Counted from the stretch's first letter, positions 50,398 through 58,979 are shown. The stretch: DNA of 64,000 bases from Methylobacterium nonmethylotrophicum (GCF_004745635.1 NZ_SRLB01000016.1:100712-164711), one strand, 5' to 3'. Numbers and translations are program-made. Notes: generated by a model not told the origin, from the sequence alone.

Positions 50398-50413
50398 TCG
50401 GGGCAAGTGACCG
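50388..50413. repeat. 13-bp repeat x2 duplicating a gene 3' end
   Basis: GGGCAAGTGATCG (50388-50400) is followed by GGGCAAGTGACCG (50401-50413); the first contains the stop codon of the gene ending at 50397. Confidence 0.85.
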
Positions 50414-50507
50414 AGGCAGCGAGGAGAGGTCGGTCCGCGCTTGACCGCGGGCCCCGGGTGGCGCAAGCGTTCGGAATTATAATTCCACCGCCCCGAGGAT
50501 TCGCCCC

Positions 50508-51719
50508 ATGGATTTCACGCTCTCCCCGCGCATCGAGGAGTTCCGCGCCCGCATCGCGGCTTTCGTCGAGAGCGAGATCCTCCCCGTCGAGGCCGACCGC
50601 AGCACCTGGGACGAGCACGAGAATATCGGCCCGGAGGCGCTTGCCTCCCTGCGCGCCAAGGCCAAGGCCGCCGGGCTGTGGTGCCTGCAGCTCAAGCCCG
50701 AGACCGGCGGCCAGGGCCTCGGCAAGGTCGGCATGGCGGCCTGCTACACCGAGATGAACCGCTCGATCTTCGGGCCCGTGGTGTTCAACTCAGCCGCCCC
50801 CGACGACGGCAACATGATGGTGCTGGAGGCTCTCGGCACGCCCGAGCAGAAGGCGCGCTGGCTCGCGCCGATCGTCTCGGGCGCGGTGCGCTCGGCCTTC
50901 GCGATGACCGAGCCGCATCCCGGCGGCGGCTCCGATCCCTCGATGATCCGCACGAGGGCCGAGCGCCAGCCGGACGGGTCGTGGCGGATCACCGGGCGCA
51001 AATGGTACATCACCGGCGCCGAGGACGCGGCCCACTTCATCCTGATCGCCCGCACCTCGGACGATCCGCGCTACGGGCTCACCGCCTTCCTGTTCCACCG
51101 CGACCAGCCGGGCTGGGAGATCGTCCGGCGCATCCCGATCATGGGTCCGGAGGAGCATGGCGGCCATTGCGAGCTCGCCTTCGACGGGCTCACGATCAAG
51201 CCCGAGGACGTGCTCGGCGGCGAGGGCAAGGGCCTGAAGGTGACCCAGGTCCGCCTCGGGCCGGCCCGGCTCACCCACTGCATGCGCTGGCTCGGGCTTG
51301 CCGGCCGCTGCGTCGAGATCGCGCAGGAGTATGCAGCCAAGCGCGAGGGCTTCGGCGTGCGGCTGGCCGACCGCGAGAGCGTGCAGCTGATGCTCGGCGG
51401 GCTGGCCATGGACATCGAGATCGGCCGCCTCCTGGTGATGCGCGCGGCCTGGGAGCTCGACCAGGGCCGCTTCGCGCGGAAAGAGGTTTCGATGGCGAAG
51501 GTCCACGTCGCCAACACCCTGCACCGGGCGGCCGATATCGGCATCCAGATCAACGGCGCCCGCGGCTACTCCAAGGACACGGTGCTGGAGTGGATCTACC
51601 GCTACGCCCGCCAGGCGCGTCTCGTCGACGGCGCCGACGAGGTCCACCGCATGGTGCTGAACCGCCACCTGGAATCGGAAGGACGCGGCTTCTTCGCATG
51701 GCCGACGGCGCATTCCTGA
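50508..51719 (+). CDS. Acyl-CoA dehydrogenase family protein
   Basis: The 403-residue flavoprotein spans the usual three parts: N-terminal helices (MDFTLSPRIEEFRARIAAFV), a central beta domain with SAFAMTEPHPGGGSDPSMIR near 124-143 and ITGRKWYITGAEDAAHFILI near 158-177 (FAD-binding), and C-terminal helices with the RNA-like GARGYSKDTVLEWIYRYARQ near 350-370. It oxidises an acyl-CoA to enoyl-CoA and passes electrons to ETF. It resembles the long/branched members acting on unusual acyl-CoAs. The HSL esterase gene follows 67 bases later on the same strand, perhaps in one catabolic unit. Confidence 0.92.
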   Translation: MDFTLSPRIEEFRARIAAFVESEILPVEADRSTWDEHENIGPEALASLRAKAKAAGLWCLQLKPETGGQGLGKVGMAACYTEMNRSIFGPVVFNSAAPDDGNMMVLEALGTPEQKARWLAPIVSGAVRSAFAMTEPHPGGGSDPSMIRTRAERQPDGSWRITGRKWYITGAEDAAHFILIARTSDDPRYGLTAFLFHRDQPGWEIVRRIPIMGPEEHGGHCELAFDGLTIKPEDVLGGEGKGLKVTQVRLGPARLTHCMRWLGLAGRCVEIAQEYAAKREGFGVRLADRESVQLMLGGLAMDIEIGRLLVMRAAWELDQGRFARKEVSMAKVHVANTLHRAADIGIQINGARGYSKDTVLEWIYRYARQARLVDGADEVHRMVLNRHLESEGRGFFAWPTAHS

Positions 51720-51786
51720 GCGGCGCCGTCCGGGCGAGGTTGTGGTAGGGCACTCCCCTCCCGCTACCCTCGCCCCCGAGTCGCCG

Positions 51787-52764
51787 ATGCCCGCTCTCCA
51801 TCCCGACGTCCAGGCGCTGCTCGTGATGCTGCGCGCCGCCAACGCGCAGCCCCTCGAGGCGCTGCCGCCCGAGGCGGCCCGGCGCAGCTACCTCGCCGGG
51901 CGCCGGGCGCTGCAGCCGCCGGCGGACCCGGTCGCGGAGATGCGCGACCTCGCGGCGCCCTCCCCCGCCGGACCGGTGCCCCTCCGGCTCTACCGCGGCG
52001 AGGGCACCGAGGCCGGACAAATCCTGCCCTGCCTCCTCTACCTGCATGGCGGCGGCTGGGTGCTCGGCAACATCGAGTCGCATGACTGGGTCTGCCGGCG
52101 CCTCGCCAACCTGACCCGCGCCTGCGTGATCGCGGTCGATTACCGGCTGGCCCCCGAGCACCCGTTCCCGGCGGCGGTCGAGGACGCGGCCGCGGCCTTG
52201 GCCTTCGTGGTCGAGCGGGCCGATGGGCTCGGCGTCGACCCGGCGCGGCTGGCGGTCGGCGGCGACAGCGCCGGCGGCAACCTCGCGGCGGTGCTGGCGC
52301 TGATGGGCCGCGACGGCACCCTGCCGCGGACCGCCATGCAGGTGCTGCTCTATCCGTCCCTCGATCTCGGCCTGACCAGCGAGGGCTTCGAGCGCATCAC
52401 CGAGGGCCAGCCCCTCACCGCCGCGACGATGCGCTACTTCGTCGACCATTACGCCCCCGACCCGCGCGACCGCGCCGACTGGCGCGCCTCGCCGGCCCGG
52501 GCCGCCAGCCTCGCCGGCACGGCGCCGGCCCTGGTGCTGACCTGCGGCCACGACCCGCTCTGCGAGGAGGGCCGGGCCTACGCCCACCGCCTCGAGCGCG
52601 AGGGCGTGCCGGTCACCGCGCTCCACCTCTCCGACCAGACCCACGGCATCCTGACGATGAGCCGCGCGGTGCGGACCTCCGCGACGGTGCTGGCCTTCGT
52701 GGCGGAGGCCTTGCTCGAGCGCTGGAGCCTCGGCGCTCCGGAGGGCGGGCGCGGCGGTCGGTGA
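51787..52764 (+). CDS. HSL-family esterase/lipase
   Basis: The 325-residue alpha/beta hydrolase of the hormone-sensitive-lipase (family IV) type carries the oxyanion motif YLHGGGWVLGN near 85-95, AVDYRLAPEHPFPAAVEDA near 116-134, and the nucleophile elbow GGDSAGGNLAAVL with Ser161. Asp in TCGHDPLCEEGRAYA near 257-271 and His in QTHGILTM near 287-294 complete the triad. No signal peptide is seen. An in-frame ATG 45 bases upstream is possible, but the family starts with MPALHPDVQALL. It probably cleaves short-chain esters. Confidence 0.93.
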   Translation: MPALHPDVQALLVMLRAANAQPLEALPPEAARRSYLAGRRALQPPADPVAEMRDLAAPSPAGPVPLRLYRGEGTEAGQILPCLLYLHGGGWVLGNIESHDWVCRRLANLTRACVIAVDYRLAPEHPFPAAVEDAAAALAFVVERADGLGVDPARLAVGGDSAGGNLAAVLALMGRDGTLPRTAMQVLLYPSLDLGLTSEGFERITEGQPLTAATMRYFVDHYAPDPRDRADWRASPARAASLAGTAPALVLTCGHDPLCEEGRAYAHRLEREGVPVTALHLSDQTHGILTMSRAVRTSATVLAFVAEALLERWSLGAPEGGRGGR

Positions 52765-52809
52765 CGGGTCACATCGGCCCGCGGCAGGGCTTATCGGGGT
52801 GGCGGGATC

Positions 52810-54507
52810 TCACGGACCGTGAACGGGTCGGGCGCGGTCCGTCGGGCACGCCACCGCCGGTTCCAGCGTGCCCCGGTAGGCGACGATCAGTCCGACGAGC
52901 GGCGCCCGGATCGTGACGTCGAAGGCGAACCGCCCGTCGATCTCCGTCTCGAAGGTCTCGCCCGTCGGCAACAGGGAGCGCGGCATCGGAATCCCGAGGA
53001 TCGACCATCGCCGGGTGACGAAAACGAGCCGCTTCCCGTCGCGGACGAGGGCGATCGCCACGGCGACGACGCCGAACCGCTCGACCAGCAGGTACCGGTC
53101 CCGTCCCGTTCCGGCCGACTGCACCGACGCGAAGGTCTTTTCGCCGATGGTCCGCGTCCACCGCTCGCCCCCGTGCTCCGGCGAGACGATAACCGTGACT
53201 GGGGCGTTGCGTGCCGTATCCGGGAACCCGATCGTCGCGCAGAGGAGGCGGGCGACCAGGCCGGTTCCCCGCCGGACGCCCGCCGAGCCGGTCCAGCGAC
53301 GGGATCCGGATCCCTCGTGGAACGCGCTGACCGGGGTGGGCAGCGTATCGAGGGCGGGCCCGAGAATGCCGCGATAGAGCGAGCCGCCGCCAGTGTCGTC
53401 CCGGAACCCGAAGACGATCGCGCGGCGCGCGAACGACGCCTCGTAATCCTCCAGTTCCAGGGCACGGACCGCCGAGCGGGCACCGGGTGCGGGCCGCTCC
53501 CCCCGCAGCCGCTTCCGGATCAGCGCCTCGATCGCCATCGAGGGGATCAGCGGGCCGTCGTCTCCCTCGGCCAGGAGATGCCAGCTGCGCACGACGTCGC
53601 GCCCGCCCAAGCGCCCGCGCACCGACACGACCATGCCGCCGCGATGCTCGCCGAACCGCAACCGGTTCAGCACCGCGTGAAAAAGCGGCGCGAAGGGCGT
53701 GAAGGCCGGCAGCCCGAACCGCGCCCGCGCCCTGGCCAGGAGGTTGAGCACCCGGTGCAACGCGTCCGGCACCGGCCCGGCCCCCATCCAGATGTCGGTC
53801 ATCGCGGGATGCTCGGGCGGAAGCACCTGCAGGTCCGGCACGTCGACGAGGGAGAAGCGCAGGTTCCTCAGCGGCAGATATCCAGGCACCGCGACCGTGA
53901 AGCGGCGGCTCTCCGTCAGGCCCCGGGCCTCGACCGGCCGGCCGCCGCGCAGAAGCCGCACGGGACCGCCGGCACAGCCCGCCACGGCGCGCATGACGTT
54001 GAGACCGATCCCGGCATGGGGCGAGGGGGCGACGCCGCCCTCGACGGTCCGGATCTCCATGTCCGCCGCTACCTTGCGCAGGACGGCCGCGGTGAGCACC
54101 GGAAAGCTGCTGACGCCGGAGAGGATCGCGACGCCGGCCGCCCTCGCCTCCTCGTCGAACCGGGATACGCCGGCGACGAAATCCGCCCCGTCGGCGAAGT
54201 CGAGGTAGTCGACGCCCGCCGCGATGCAGGCTTCGATCACGCGGTACGGGTCGGCTCCGTACTCCTGGAACGGGCCCGAGGCATCCACCACCAGGTCCGG
54301 CTTCCGGGTGCGACAAGTCTCGGCGATGTCGGCCCGGTCGAGGACGAGGGGCTCGACCCGCGCCGCCCCGCGATGCGCGGCGCAGAAGGCCTGCGCCCGC
54401 GCGAGGCTTCGGCCGCAGATGATCAGGTCGAGGACGGACACGTCCTGCAGGAGCCGGACCAGCCTGCCGCCGAAGACGCCGTACCCGCCGAGGATCAGAA
54501 CTCTCAT
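52810..54507 (-). CDS. Saccharopine-dehydrogenase-like domain fused to DUF4166
   Basis: The 565-residue protein has an N-terminal Rossmann domain, MRVLILGGYGVFGGRLVRLL with GGYGVFG as the NAD(P) loop at residues 7-13, then DLVVDASGPFQEYGADPYRV and DYLDFADGADFVAGV near 100-115, as in saccharopine dehydrogenase/trans-acting enoyl reductase proteins. The C-terminal portion from about 375 is a DUF4166 domain (AVRALELEDY is just before it; later RYLLVERFGVVAVAIALVRD, FVTRRWSILGIPMPRSLLP, FETEIDGRFAFDVTI). It lies 42 bases after the DCC gene. The fused form recurs in bacteria with DCC neighbours; substrate unknown. Confidence 0.85.
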   Translation of the reverse strand: MRVLILGGYGVFGGRLVRLLQDVSVLDLIICGRSLARAQAFCAAHRGAARVEPLVLDRADIAETCRTRKPDLVVDASGPFQEYGADPYRVIEACIAAGVDYLDFADGADFVAGVSRFDEEARAAGVAILSGVSSFPVLTAAVLRKVAADMEIRTVEGGVAPSPHAGIGLNVMRAVAGCAGGPVRLLRGGRPVEARGLTESRRFTVAVPGYLPLRNLRFSLVDVPDLQVLPPEHPAMTDIWMGAGPVPDALHRVLNLLARARARFGLPAFTPFAPLFHAVLNRLRFGEHRGGMVVSVRGRLGGRDVVRSWHLLAEGDDGPLIPSMAIEALIRKRLRGERPAPGARSAVRALELEDYEASFARRAIVFGFRDDTGGGSLYRGILGPALDTLPTPVSAFHEGSGSRRWTGSAGVRRGTGLVARLLCATIGFPDTARNAPVTVIVSPEHGGERWTRTIGEKTFASVQSAGTGRDRYLLVERFGVVAVAIALVRDGKRLVFVTRRWSILGIPMPRSLLPTGETFETEIDGRFAFDVTIRAPLVGLIVAYRGTLEPAVACPTDRARPVHGP

Positions 54508-54549
54508 TGACGGGTCTTCCCGGCTGGCGTGCGGATCCCGGAGCGGCTC

Positions 54550-54975
54550 CTACAGGATGCGGTCCCGGAAGCGCTCGGGAGCGATCCAGCAGGTCGCCCG
54601 CCGGCCGAACAGGCGGTAGCGGTTCCTCGCGACGAACCGGTAGACGGGATCGCGCAAGGCGGCCGGCACGATCCGGAAGACCCGCGCCAGGCTCCAGGGA
54701 AACCCGAGCGTCGCGTAGATGTGCAGGATTGCATCGCTGTCCCGGCGCATCCGGTCGCCTTCGACGACGAGCAGGGTCGCGGGATCGCTCGGGTCCATGC
54801 CGTGGCGACGGTAGAGGGAGCGCCCGACCTCGCCCTGCATCGCGGCGAGACGAAACCTCGCTGCGTGATCCCGCTCCAGCACGAACCGGGCATTGGCCGA
54901 GCACAGCACGCACTCGGCATCGAAGAGGATGATGGGACCGGGAGAAGCCGTCGCCGCGCGGGCCGTCGTCGTCAT
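54550..54975 (-). CDS. DCC-family thiol-disulphide protein (DUF393)
   Basis: This 141-residue protein carries the family-defining DxxCxxC motif in IILFDAECVLCSANARFVLE near residues 16-35, with the two cysteines at 24 and 27, followed by HAARFRLAAMQGEVGRSLYR and the C-terminal VPAALRDPVYRFVARNRYRL and RRATCWIAP. DCC proteins are thioredoxin-like and presumed oxidoreductases. It sits directly upstream of the saccharopine/DUF4166 gene on the same strand. The ATG at 54975 gives a short 14-residue leader before the fold. Confidence 0.88.
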   Translation of the reverse strand: MTTTARAATASPGPIILFDAECVLCSANARFVLERDHAARFRLAAMQGEVGRSLYRRHGMDPSDPATLLVVEGDRMRRDSDAILHIYATLGFPWSLARVFRIVPAALRDPVYRFVARNRYRLFGRRATCWIAPERFRDRIL

Positions 54976-55061
54976 GCGCGGATCGTAGCCGCGCCTCCCC
55001 GCGCGAGGGAAGCCCGCGCGGCGATCCCGGCCGAGGCCTTGTGCCGACCGGCTCGGTTCGC

Positions 55062-55355
55062 TCAAGCCTCGCGGGGCGCGCGCTTCGGTGCGGGCTTGCG
55101 GCGGGGCTTGATCGCCGGCTCCACTGCCGCGGGCTCGGGCGCAGGCTCCGCCTCGGGCGCCTTCGCCTCGCGGGTGATCATCTCCACCATGCTCTGCGGC
55201 AGGCGGACGAAGTGGCCGGTGCCATGGCCCGACCGGTCGAGGATCTCGGCGAAGACCGGCCGGTGCGGCTCGTGCCCGGCCTCGCCCAACGCACAGGGAC
55301 GGCGCGGCAGGGCGCTCAGCTTCGCGGCGAGTTCCTTCGGCACCAGTGCGTTCAC
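55062..55355 (-). CDS. Conserved hypothetical protein with Pro/Ala/Lys tail
   Basis: The 97-residue product starts MNALVPKELAAKLSALPRRP and contains a compact region HEPHRPVFAEILDRSGHGTG and HFVRLPQSMVEMITREAK. From residue 66 it becomes a low-complexity Ala/Pro/Glu then Lys/Arg tail (IKPRRKPAPKRAPREA), possibly nucleic-acid binding. It has balanced composition over residues 1-65, unlike shadow frames. No domain is recognised. It lies 50 bases after the CobW gene's stop and may be in that transcript. Confidence 0.65.
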   Translation of the reverse strand: MNALVPKELAAKLSALPRRPCALGEAGHEPHRPVFAEILDRSGHGTGHFVRLPQSMVEMITREAKAPEAEPAPEPAAVEPAIKPRRKPAPKRAPREA

Positions 55356-55405
55356 GCCTCACCCTCCCGTCGGCCGGACAGAGCGGAGATCTAGGACCGG
55401 CAGGG

Positions 55406-56401
55406 TTAACGATCGGCTGCCACGCTCGCGGCCGCGCCCGTGAAGGCGGCGTAGGAGCGGCGCAGCAGGGCGCCGTCGAGGTCGCGGCCGATCAGCACTA
55501 GGCGGGTGCGGGCCTCGCCCTCGGGCCAGGCGGCGAGGTGGCGCGGCGGGTGGACGAGGTGCTGCACGCCCTGGATCACCACCGGGGTGGCAATACCCTC
55601 GATCGCCACCAGGCCTTTGAGGCGCAGGATCCGCGCGCCGTGCCGGTTGAGCAGCATGCCGAGCCAGAGCCCGAACCGGGTCCAGTCCACCGGCCCGCTC
55701 TCGATCAGCACCGCCCCGACCGGGCCGTGCGGCGCCGCAGGCACGTCGGCGCAGAGCCAGCGCCGGGCGGCGGGCTCCCCCGTCGGATCGTCGGTGAGGA
55801 GCGCGGCCTCCGGCGCGTCGTCGAGGGTGAGGTCGGTGACCGGCGCCACCGGGTTGAGGGCGGAGAGCCGCGCCCGCAGCTCGGCGGCGGCCTCGGGCGT
55901 CGCGAGGTCGGTCTTCGACAGGATGAGCCGGTCGGCGCAGGCCACTTGGCGCACCGCCTCCTCGTGCGCGTCGAGGGTGCGGGCGCCGTTGACCGCGTCG
56001 ACCACCGTGACGATGCCGGCCACCCGGAAGGCGTGGCGCAGGACCGGGTCGGCCACCAGGGTGGCGATGGCGGGCCCCGGATCGGCGAGGCCGGTGGTCT
56101 CGATCACCACCCGGCGGAAACCCGGCACCAGGCCGCGGCCGCGGCGGTCGTGCAGGTCGACCAGTGCCGCCTTCAGGTCGCCCCTCATGCTGCAGCAGAC
56201 GCAGCCGCCGCGCAGCAGCGCCACCTCGCCCTGCAGCGGCTCGATCAGGAGGTGGTCGAGCCCGACCTCGCCGAACTCGTTGATCAGCACCGCCGTGTCG
56301 CGCAGGGGCGGCCATCGGAGCAGGCGGGCGAGGAGCGCGGTCTTGCCGGCACCGAGGAAGCCGGTGAGCAGGGTGACGGGCGTTCCCGCGCCGGGGGTCA
56401 C
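55406..56401 (-). CDS. CobW/COG0523-family GTP-dependent metallochaperone
   Basis: The 331-residue G3E GTPase shows the P-loop TGFLGAGKTALL (GxxGxGKT at 14-21), INEFGEVGLDHLLIEP near 42-57, and the metal-binding CxCC motif in RGGCVCCSMRGDL near 66-78. VIETTGLADPGP near 99-110 is the Walker-B-like region and ILSKTDLATPE near 155-165 the NKxD-equivalent (SKTD). The C-terminal CobW_C domain carries VIQGVQHLVHPPRHL. COG0523 proteins load zinc, cobalt or iron into client enzymes. Its GTG start overlaps the stop of the small CGLCG gene, with a deacetylase upstream of that as a plausible client. Confidence 0.9.
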   Translation of the reverse strand: MTPGAGTPVTLLTGFLGAGKTALLARLLRWPPLRDTAVLINEFGEVGLDHLLIEPLQGEVALLRGGCVCCSMRGDLKAALVDLHDRRGRGLVPGFRRVVIETTGLADPGPAIATLVADPVLRHAFRVAGIVTVVDAVNGARTLDAHEEAVRQVACADRLILSKTDLATPEAAAELRARLSALNPVAPVTDLTLDDAPEAALLTDDPTGEPAARRWLCADVPAAPHGPVGAVLIESGPVDWTRFGLWLGMLLNRHGARILRLKGLVAIEGIATPVVIQGVQHLVHPPRHLAAWPEGEARTRLVLIGRDLDGALLRRSYAAFTGAAASVAADR

Positions 56402-56691
56402 CGCGCCTCCAGGGCGGCGATCACCGCCGGGTCGAGGGGGTCGCAGGGCCGCCCGGCGAGGCGCTCCGCCGCCGGCCACAGCGCGCCGAGATGGTCGACC
56501 ACCGCGCTCCGCCCGGTGCGGCCCGACAGGGTGTAGCGATCGGCCCAGGGCGCGAGGCGCAACCCGTAGAGACCGAGCACCCGGTTGGCGGCCTCGGCCC
56601 GGGCCCGCCGCTGCGCCTGAGGCGGGGCCGACCGGACGACGCCGTCGCTCCAGTGATCCGGCGCCCCGAAGGCGCCGCAGAGGCCGCACAT
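56398..56691 (-). CDS. Small CxxC protein (MCGLCG) coupled to the CobW gene
   Basis: The 97-residue protein begins MCGLCGAFGAPDHWSDGVVR: two cysteines in a CxxC pair at the very N-terminus, followed by His13. The rest is helical (QAQRRARAEAANRVLGLYGL, SAVVDHLGALWPAAERLAGR) and ends PCDPLDPAVIAALEAR, adding a third Cys. It sits between the deacetylase gene (18 bases) and the CobW gene (4-base GTGA overlap), so the three are one unit. A metal-handling or electron-passing role next to CobW is inferred from the CxxC; no domain name is certain. Confidence 0.72.
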   Translation of the reverse strand: MCGLCGAFGAPDHWSDGVVRSAPPQAQRRARAEAANRVLGLYGLRLAPWADRYTLSGRTGRSAVVDHLGALWPAAERLAGRPCDPLDPAVIAALEAR

Positions 56692-56709
56692 TGGATCGGG
56701 ATCCCGGGA

Positions 56710-57609
56710 TCAGGATTCCGGCCGCGCCGTCCCCTCGAACGGGAAGCGGCGGGAAAAATCCTCGGCGATCGCCTCCATCGTCACGAAGCGCACGCCGTCA
56801 TGGGCCTTGAAGTGCTGGAACAGGCGCTCGTGCATCTGCAGCACGTGCGGCTTGCCCGATACGTCCGGATGGATGGTGATCGGGAAGACGGCGTAGTCGT
56901 AATTTGCATAGACCCAGTCGAACTGGTCGCGCCACATCTGCTCGATGTCGCGCGGGTTGACGAAGCCGTGGCTGTTGGGCGCCGCCTTGACGAACATCAT
57001 CGGGGGCAGGTCGTCGAGGGTCCAGGAGGCGGGGATCTCGATCAGCCGGGTCTCGGTGCCGTGCTCGAACGGGCGCATCCAGGCCGAGGGGTGCTGCGCG
57101 TAGTCGATCTTGGTCCAGGACTCCCCCACCCGCACGTAGTAGGGGTGATGATCGTTGTGCATCAGCGAATGGTCGTAGCGGATGCCCTTCTTCTGCAGGA
57201 GCTCGTTGGTCTTGGGCCCGAACTCCCACCAGGGCGCGACGTAGCCCCGCGGCGGCTTGCCGGCGAGGTCGCCGATGAGCGCGACGCACTTGTCGAAGAT
57301 CGCCTCCTCCTGCTCGGGCGTCATCGCGATCGGGTTCTCGTGGCTGTAGCCGTGCATCCCGATCTCGTGGCCCTCCGCCGCCACGGCCTTCATCTCCTCG
57401 GGAAAGGTCTCGATCGAGTGGCCGGGGATGAACCAGGTCGTCTGGATGCCCCATCGGGAAAACATCCGCAGAAGCCGCGGCGCCCCGACCTTGCCGGCGA
57501 AGACGCCTCGGGAGATGTCGCAGGGACTGTCCTCGCCGCCATACGACCCGAGCCAGCCCGCCACCGCGTCGACGTCGACGCCGTAGGACACGAAGATCTC
57601 TTTCGCCAC
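56710..57609 (-). CDS. Polysaccharide-deacetylase-fold metal hydrolase
   Basis: The 299-residue NodB-fold enzyme opens IFVSYGVDVDAVAGWLGSYG, where the Asp pair replaces the usual TFDDG motif, and has the metal-binding HSIETFPEEM near 64-73 and HEIGMHGYSHENPIAM near 81-96 (HxxxH pattern). RGYVAPWWEFGPKT lies near 122-135, and the C-terminal FPITIHPDVSGKPHVL near 243-258 provides the catalytic His. This subgroup includes peptidoglycan deacetylase PgdA-like and PuuE-type allantoinases, which lack signal peptides, as here. It is the first gene of a unit with the CGLCG and CobW genes. Substrate (cyclic amide versus sugar N-acetyl) is undecided. Confidence 0.85.
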   Translation of the reverse strand: MAKEIFVSYGVDVDAVAGWLGSYGGEDSPCDISRGVFAGKVGAPRLLRMFSRWGIQTTWFIPGHSIETFPEEMKAVAAEGHEIGMHGYSHENPIAMTPEQEEAIFDKCVALIGDLAGKPPRGYVAPWWEFGPKTNELLQKKGIRYDHSLMHNDHHPYYVRVGESWTKIDYAQHPSAWMRPFEHGTETRLIEIPASWTLDDLPPMMFVKAAPNSHGFVNPRDIEQMWRDQFDWVYANYDYAVFPITIHPDVSGKPHVLQMHERLFQHFKAHDGVRFVTMEAIAEDFSRRFPFEGTARPES

Positions 57610-57755
57610 GATCCGCCTCCCCGCCTGCCCGATGCGCCATCTGACAACCGGCCAAACCCCGGGGTCAAGCGTCGGTCACGCTCCCGCCAGGCACCCGCCC
57701 ACCCGACGAAACCGGTTGACCGGACCCTGCCAATTCCCTAGAGCGTTGGCCAGCC

Positions 57756-57847
57756 GGAGACGTGGCCGAGCGGCTGAAGGCACTCGTTTGCTAAATGAGC
57801 AAGCCCCGAAAGGGGCTTCGAGGGTTCGAATCCCTCCGTCTCCGCCA
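57756..57847 (+). tRNA. tRNA-Ser (anticodon GCU)
   Basis: The acceptor stem GGAGACG (57756-57762) pairs with CGTCTCC (57837-57843); G discriminator and encoded CCA follow. The anticodon loop is TTTGCTAAA, giving GCT (serine AGC/AGT codons). A long variable arm AAGCCCCGAAAGGGGCTT and T-arm GAGGGTTCGAATCCCTC fit class II tRNA-Ser. Protein-like frames on the opposite strand here are artefacts of the tRNA sequence. Confidence 0.97.
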
Positions 57848-58358
57848 TCCAGCCCTAATAAGCTATTGAAGCGGCAAGCGAAATTTTCTGAGTCGCGACT
57901 GCTGCCCCAACTTTTACCCCAACTCTGAACGCGGTTTGCGGCGAACGCTGGCGAATGCGCTCGAATTAGGTGCACCACCCTGACGCTGCCATCAGCCTCA
58001 AAAGGGACCCACTCACTCCATTTTGGATCGGGCGCTTAACACGCCGATTGGCATCCGACCGGCCTCCGGATCAAACGCAGGGCCAGTGAAGCAATCCGGC
58101 GGCGCCCGCCCGAGGCCGCCCGCACCCCGCAGGCAACGACCCTGGGCACGCACCGCGGCTACTGCATCGCGAGACAACATGCTCCCGTTCCCTGCCGCTA
58201 TCCCCCGCGCGCTTCCGTGAATGCTCGCCGGGATCCGGAGATCCGGCGCGCGAAAACCTTGAGCAGACCATCGCCTCGTGGCGTGCATCCGTCTGTGCTG
58301 TCCGCATCGGACGGGACACGTCATGACCTCAGTTGAACGACGACATACGGTGGTAGCG
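57848..58358. other. Gene-poor region after the tRNA, possible integration scar
   Basis: The 511 bases directly downstream of the tRNA 3' end are less GC-rich at first (CCAACTTTTACCCCAACT near 57907-57924) and contain no supported gene. Such sequence behind a tRNA often marks a lost integrase/attachment region. I found no second copy of the tRNA 3' end in the window. Confidence 0.4.
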
Positions 58359-58979
58359 TCAGATAGCGTAAGCGACCCCGCGGCTCAGGAAGCCCACCGG
58401 TTTGGGCGCACGAGACAGGTAGTACTCCTCCAGTTCGGCAAGCGTGAAGCCGGCGGCTCGAAACGAGGCGGCCACCGGACGGATGAGGTTGCAACCGACT
58501 GCCAACGGGCGCCAGAGCGGGTTTAGCCTGTGCTGCCAGCGGGCGACCCTCGCCTCGGTCGATAGCCCGTGCTCCAGGAACAGCGCCCGGCCACCGGGAC
58601 GGAGGACACGACGCACTTCCGACAGGCATAGCATCGGATCGTGGACGGAGCAGAGTGCGTAGGTAATCACCGCGGTATCGACACAGCCGTTCTCCAGCGG
58701 CAGGCTCTCCGCCGGCGTGCACCGGATCTCGACTGGGAACGTAGCCGCGCGCCGTTGCGCCTCGCCGAGCTTGAGGAACGACTCGTTAGGGTCGACGCCG
58801 ATCACGCGCGAGACCTGGGCAGGATCGTAGAAGGGCAGGTTCAGGCCTGGACCGAAGCCGATCTCCAGGACCGTGCCCGAGGCGCGCGGCACGATCTTCT
58901 CGCGCTCGGCGCTGATGTCGGCCATCGCACAGAGGCAGCGCACGAGGCGGGGACCGATGTGCCGCTCGTAGAAGCTCAT
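58359..58979 (-). CDS. Class I SAM-dependent methyltransferase
   Basis: The 206-residue protein starts MSFYERHIGPRLVRCLCAMA and has SAM motif I TVLEIGFGPGLNLPFYDPA near 36-54, motif post-I VIGVDPNESFLKLG near 60-73, IRCTPAESLPLENGCVDTAV near 85-104 and VLRPGGRALFLEHGLS near 126-141. The DxVxxxALCSV-like TYALCSVHDPMLCL pattern resembles UbiE/METTL7-type phospholipid or small-molecule methyltransferases. It lies inside the tRNA-adjacent region whose flanks look like mobile DNA, so it may be acquired. Substrate unknown. Confidence 0.85.
   Translation of the reverse strand: MSFYERHIGPRLVRCLCAMADISAEREKIVPRASGTVLEIGFGPGLNLPFYDPAQVSRVIGVDPNESFLKLGEAQRRAATFPVEIRCTPAESLPLENGCVDTAVITYALCSVHDPMLCLSEVRRVLRPGGRALFLEHGLSTEARVARWQHRLNPLWRPLAVGCNLIRPVAASFRAAGFTLAELEEYYLSRAPKPVGFLSRGVAYAI

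Noticed and set aside
57676..57978. Frame containing GDGGIRTLEAPFGACSFSK opposite the tRNA
   Set aside because: This is the translated complement of tRNA-Ser, a common false gene call.
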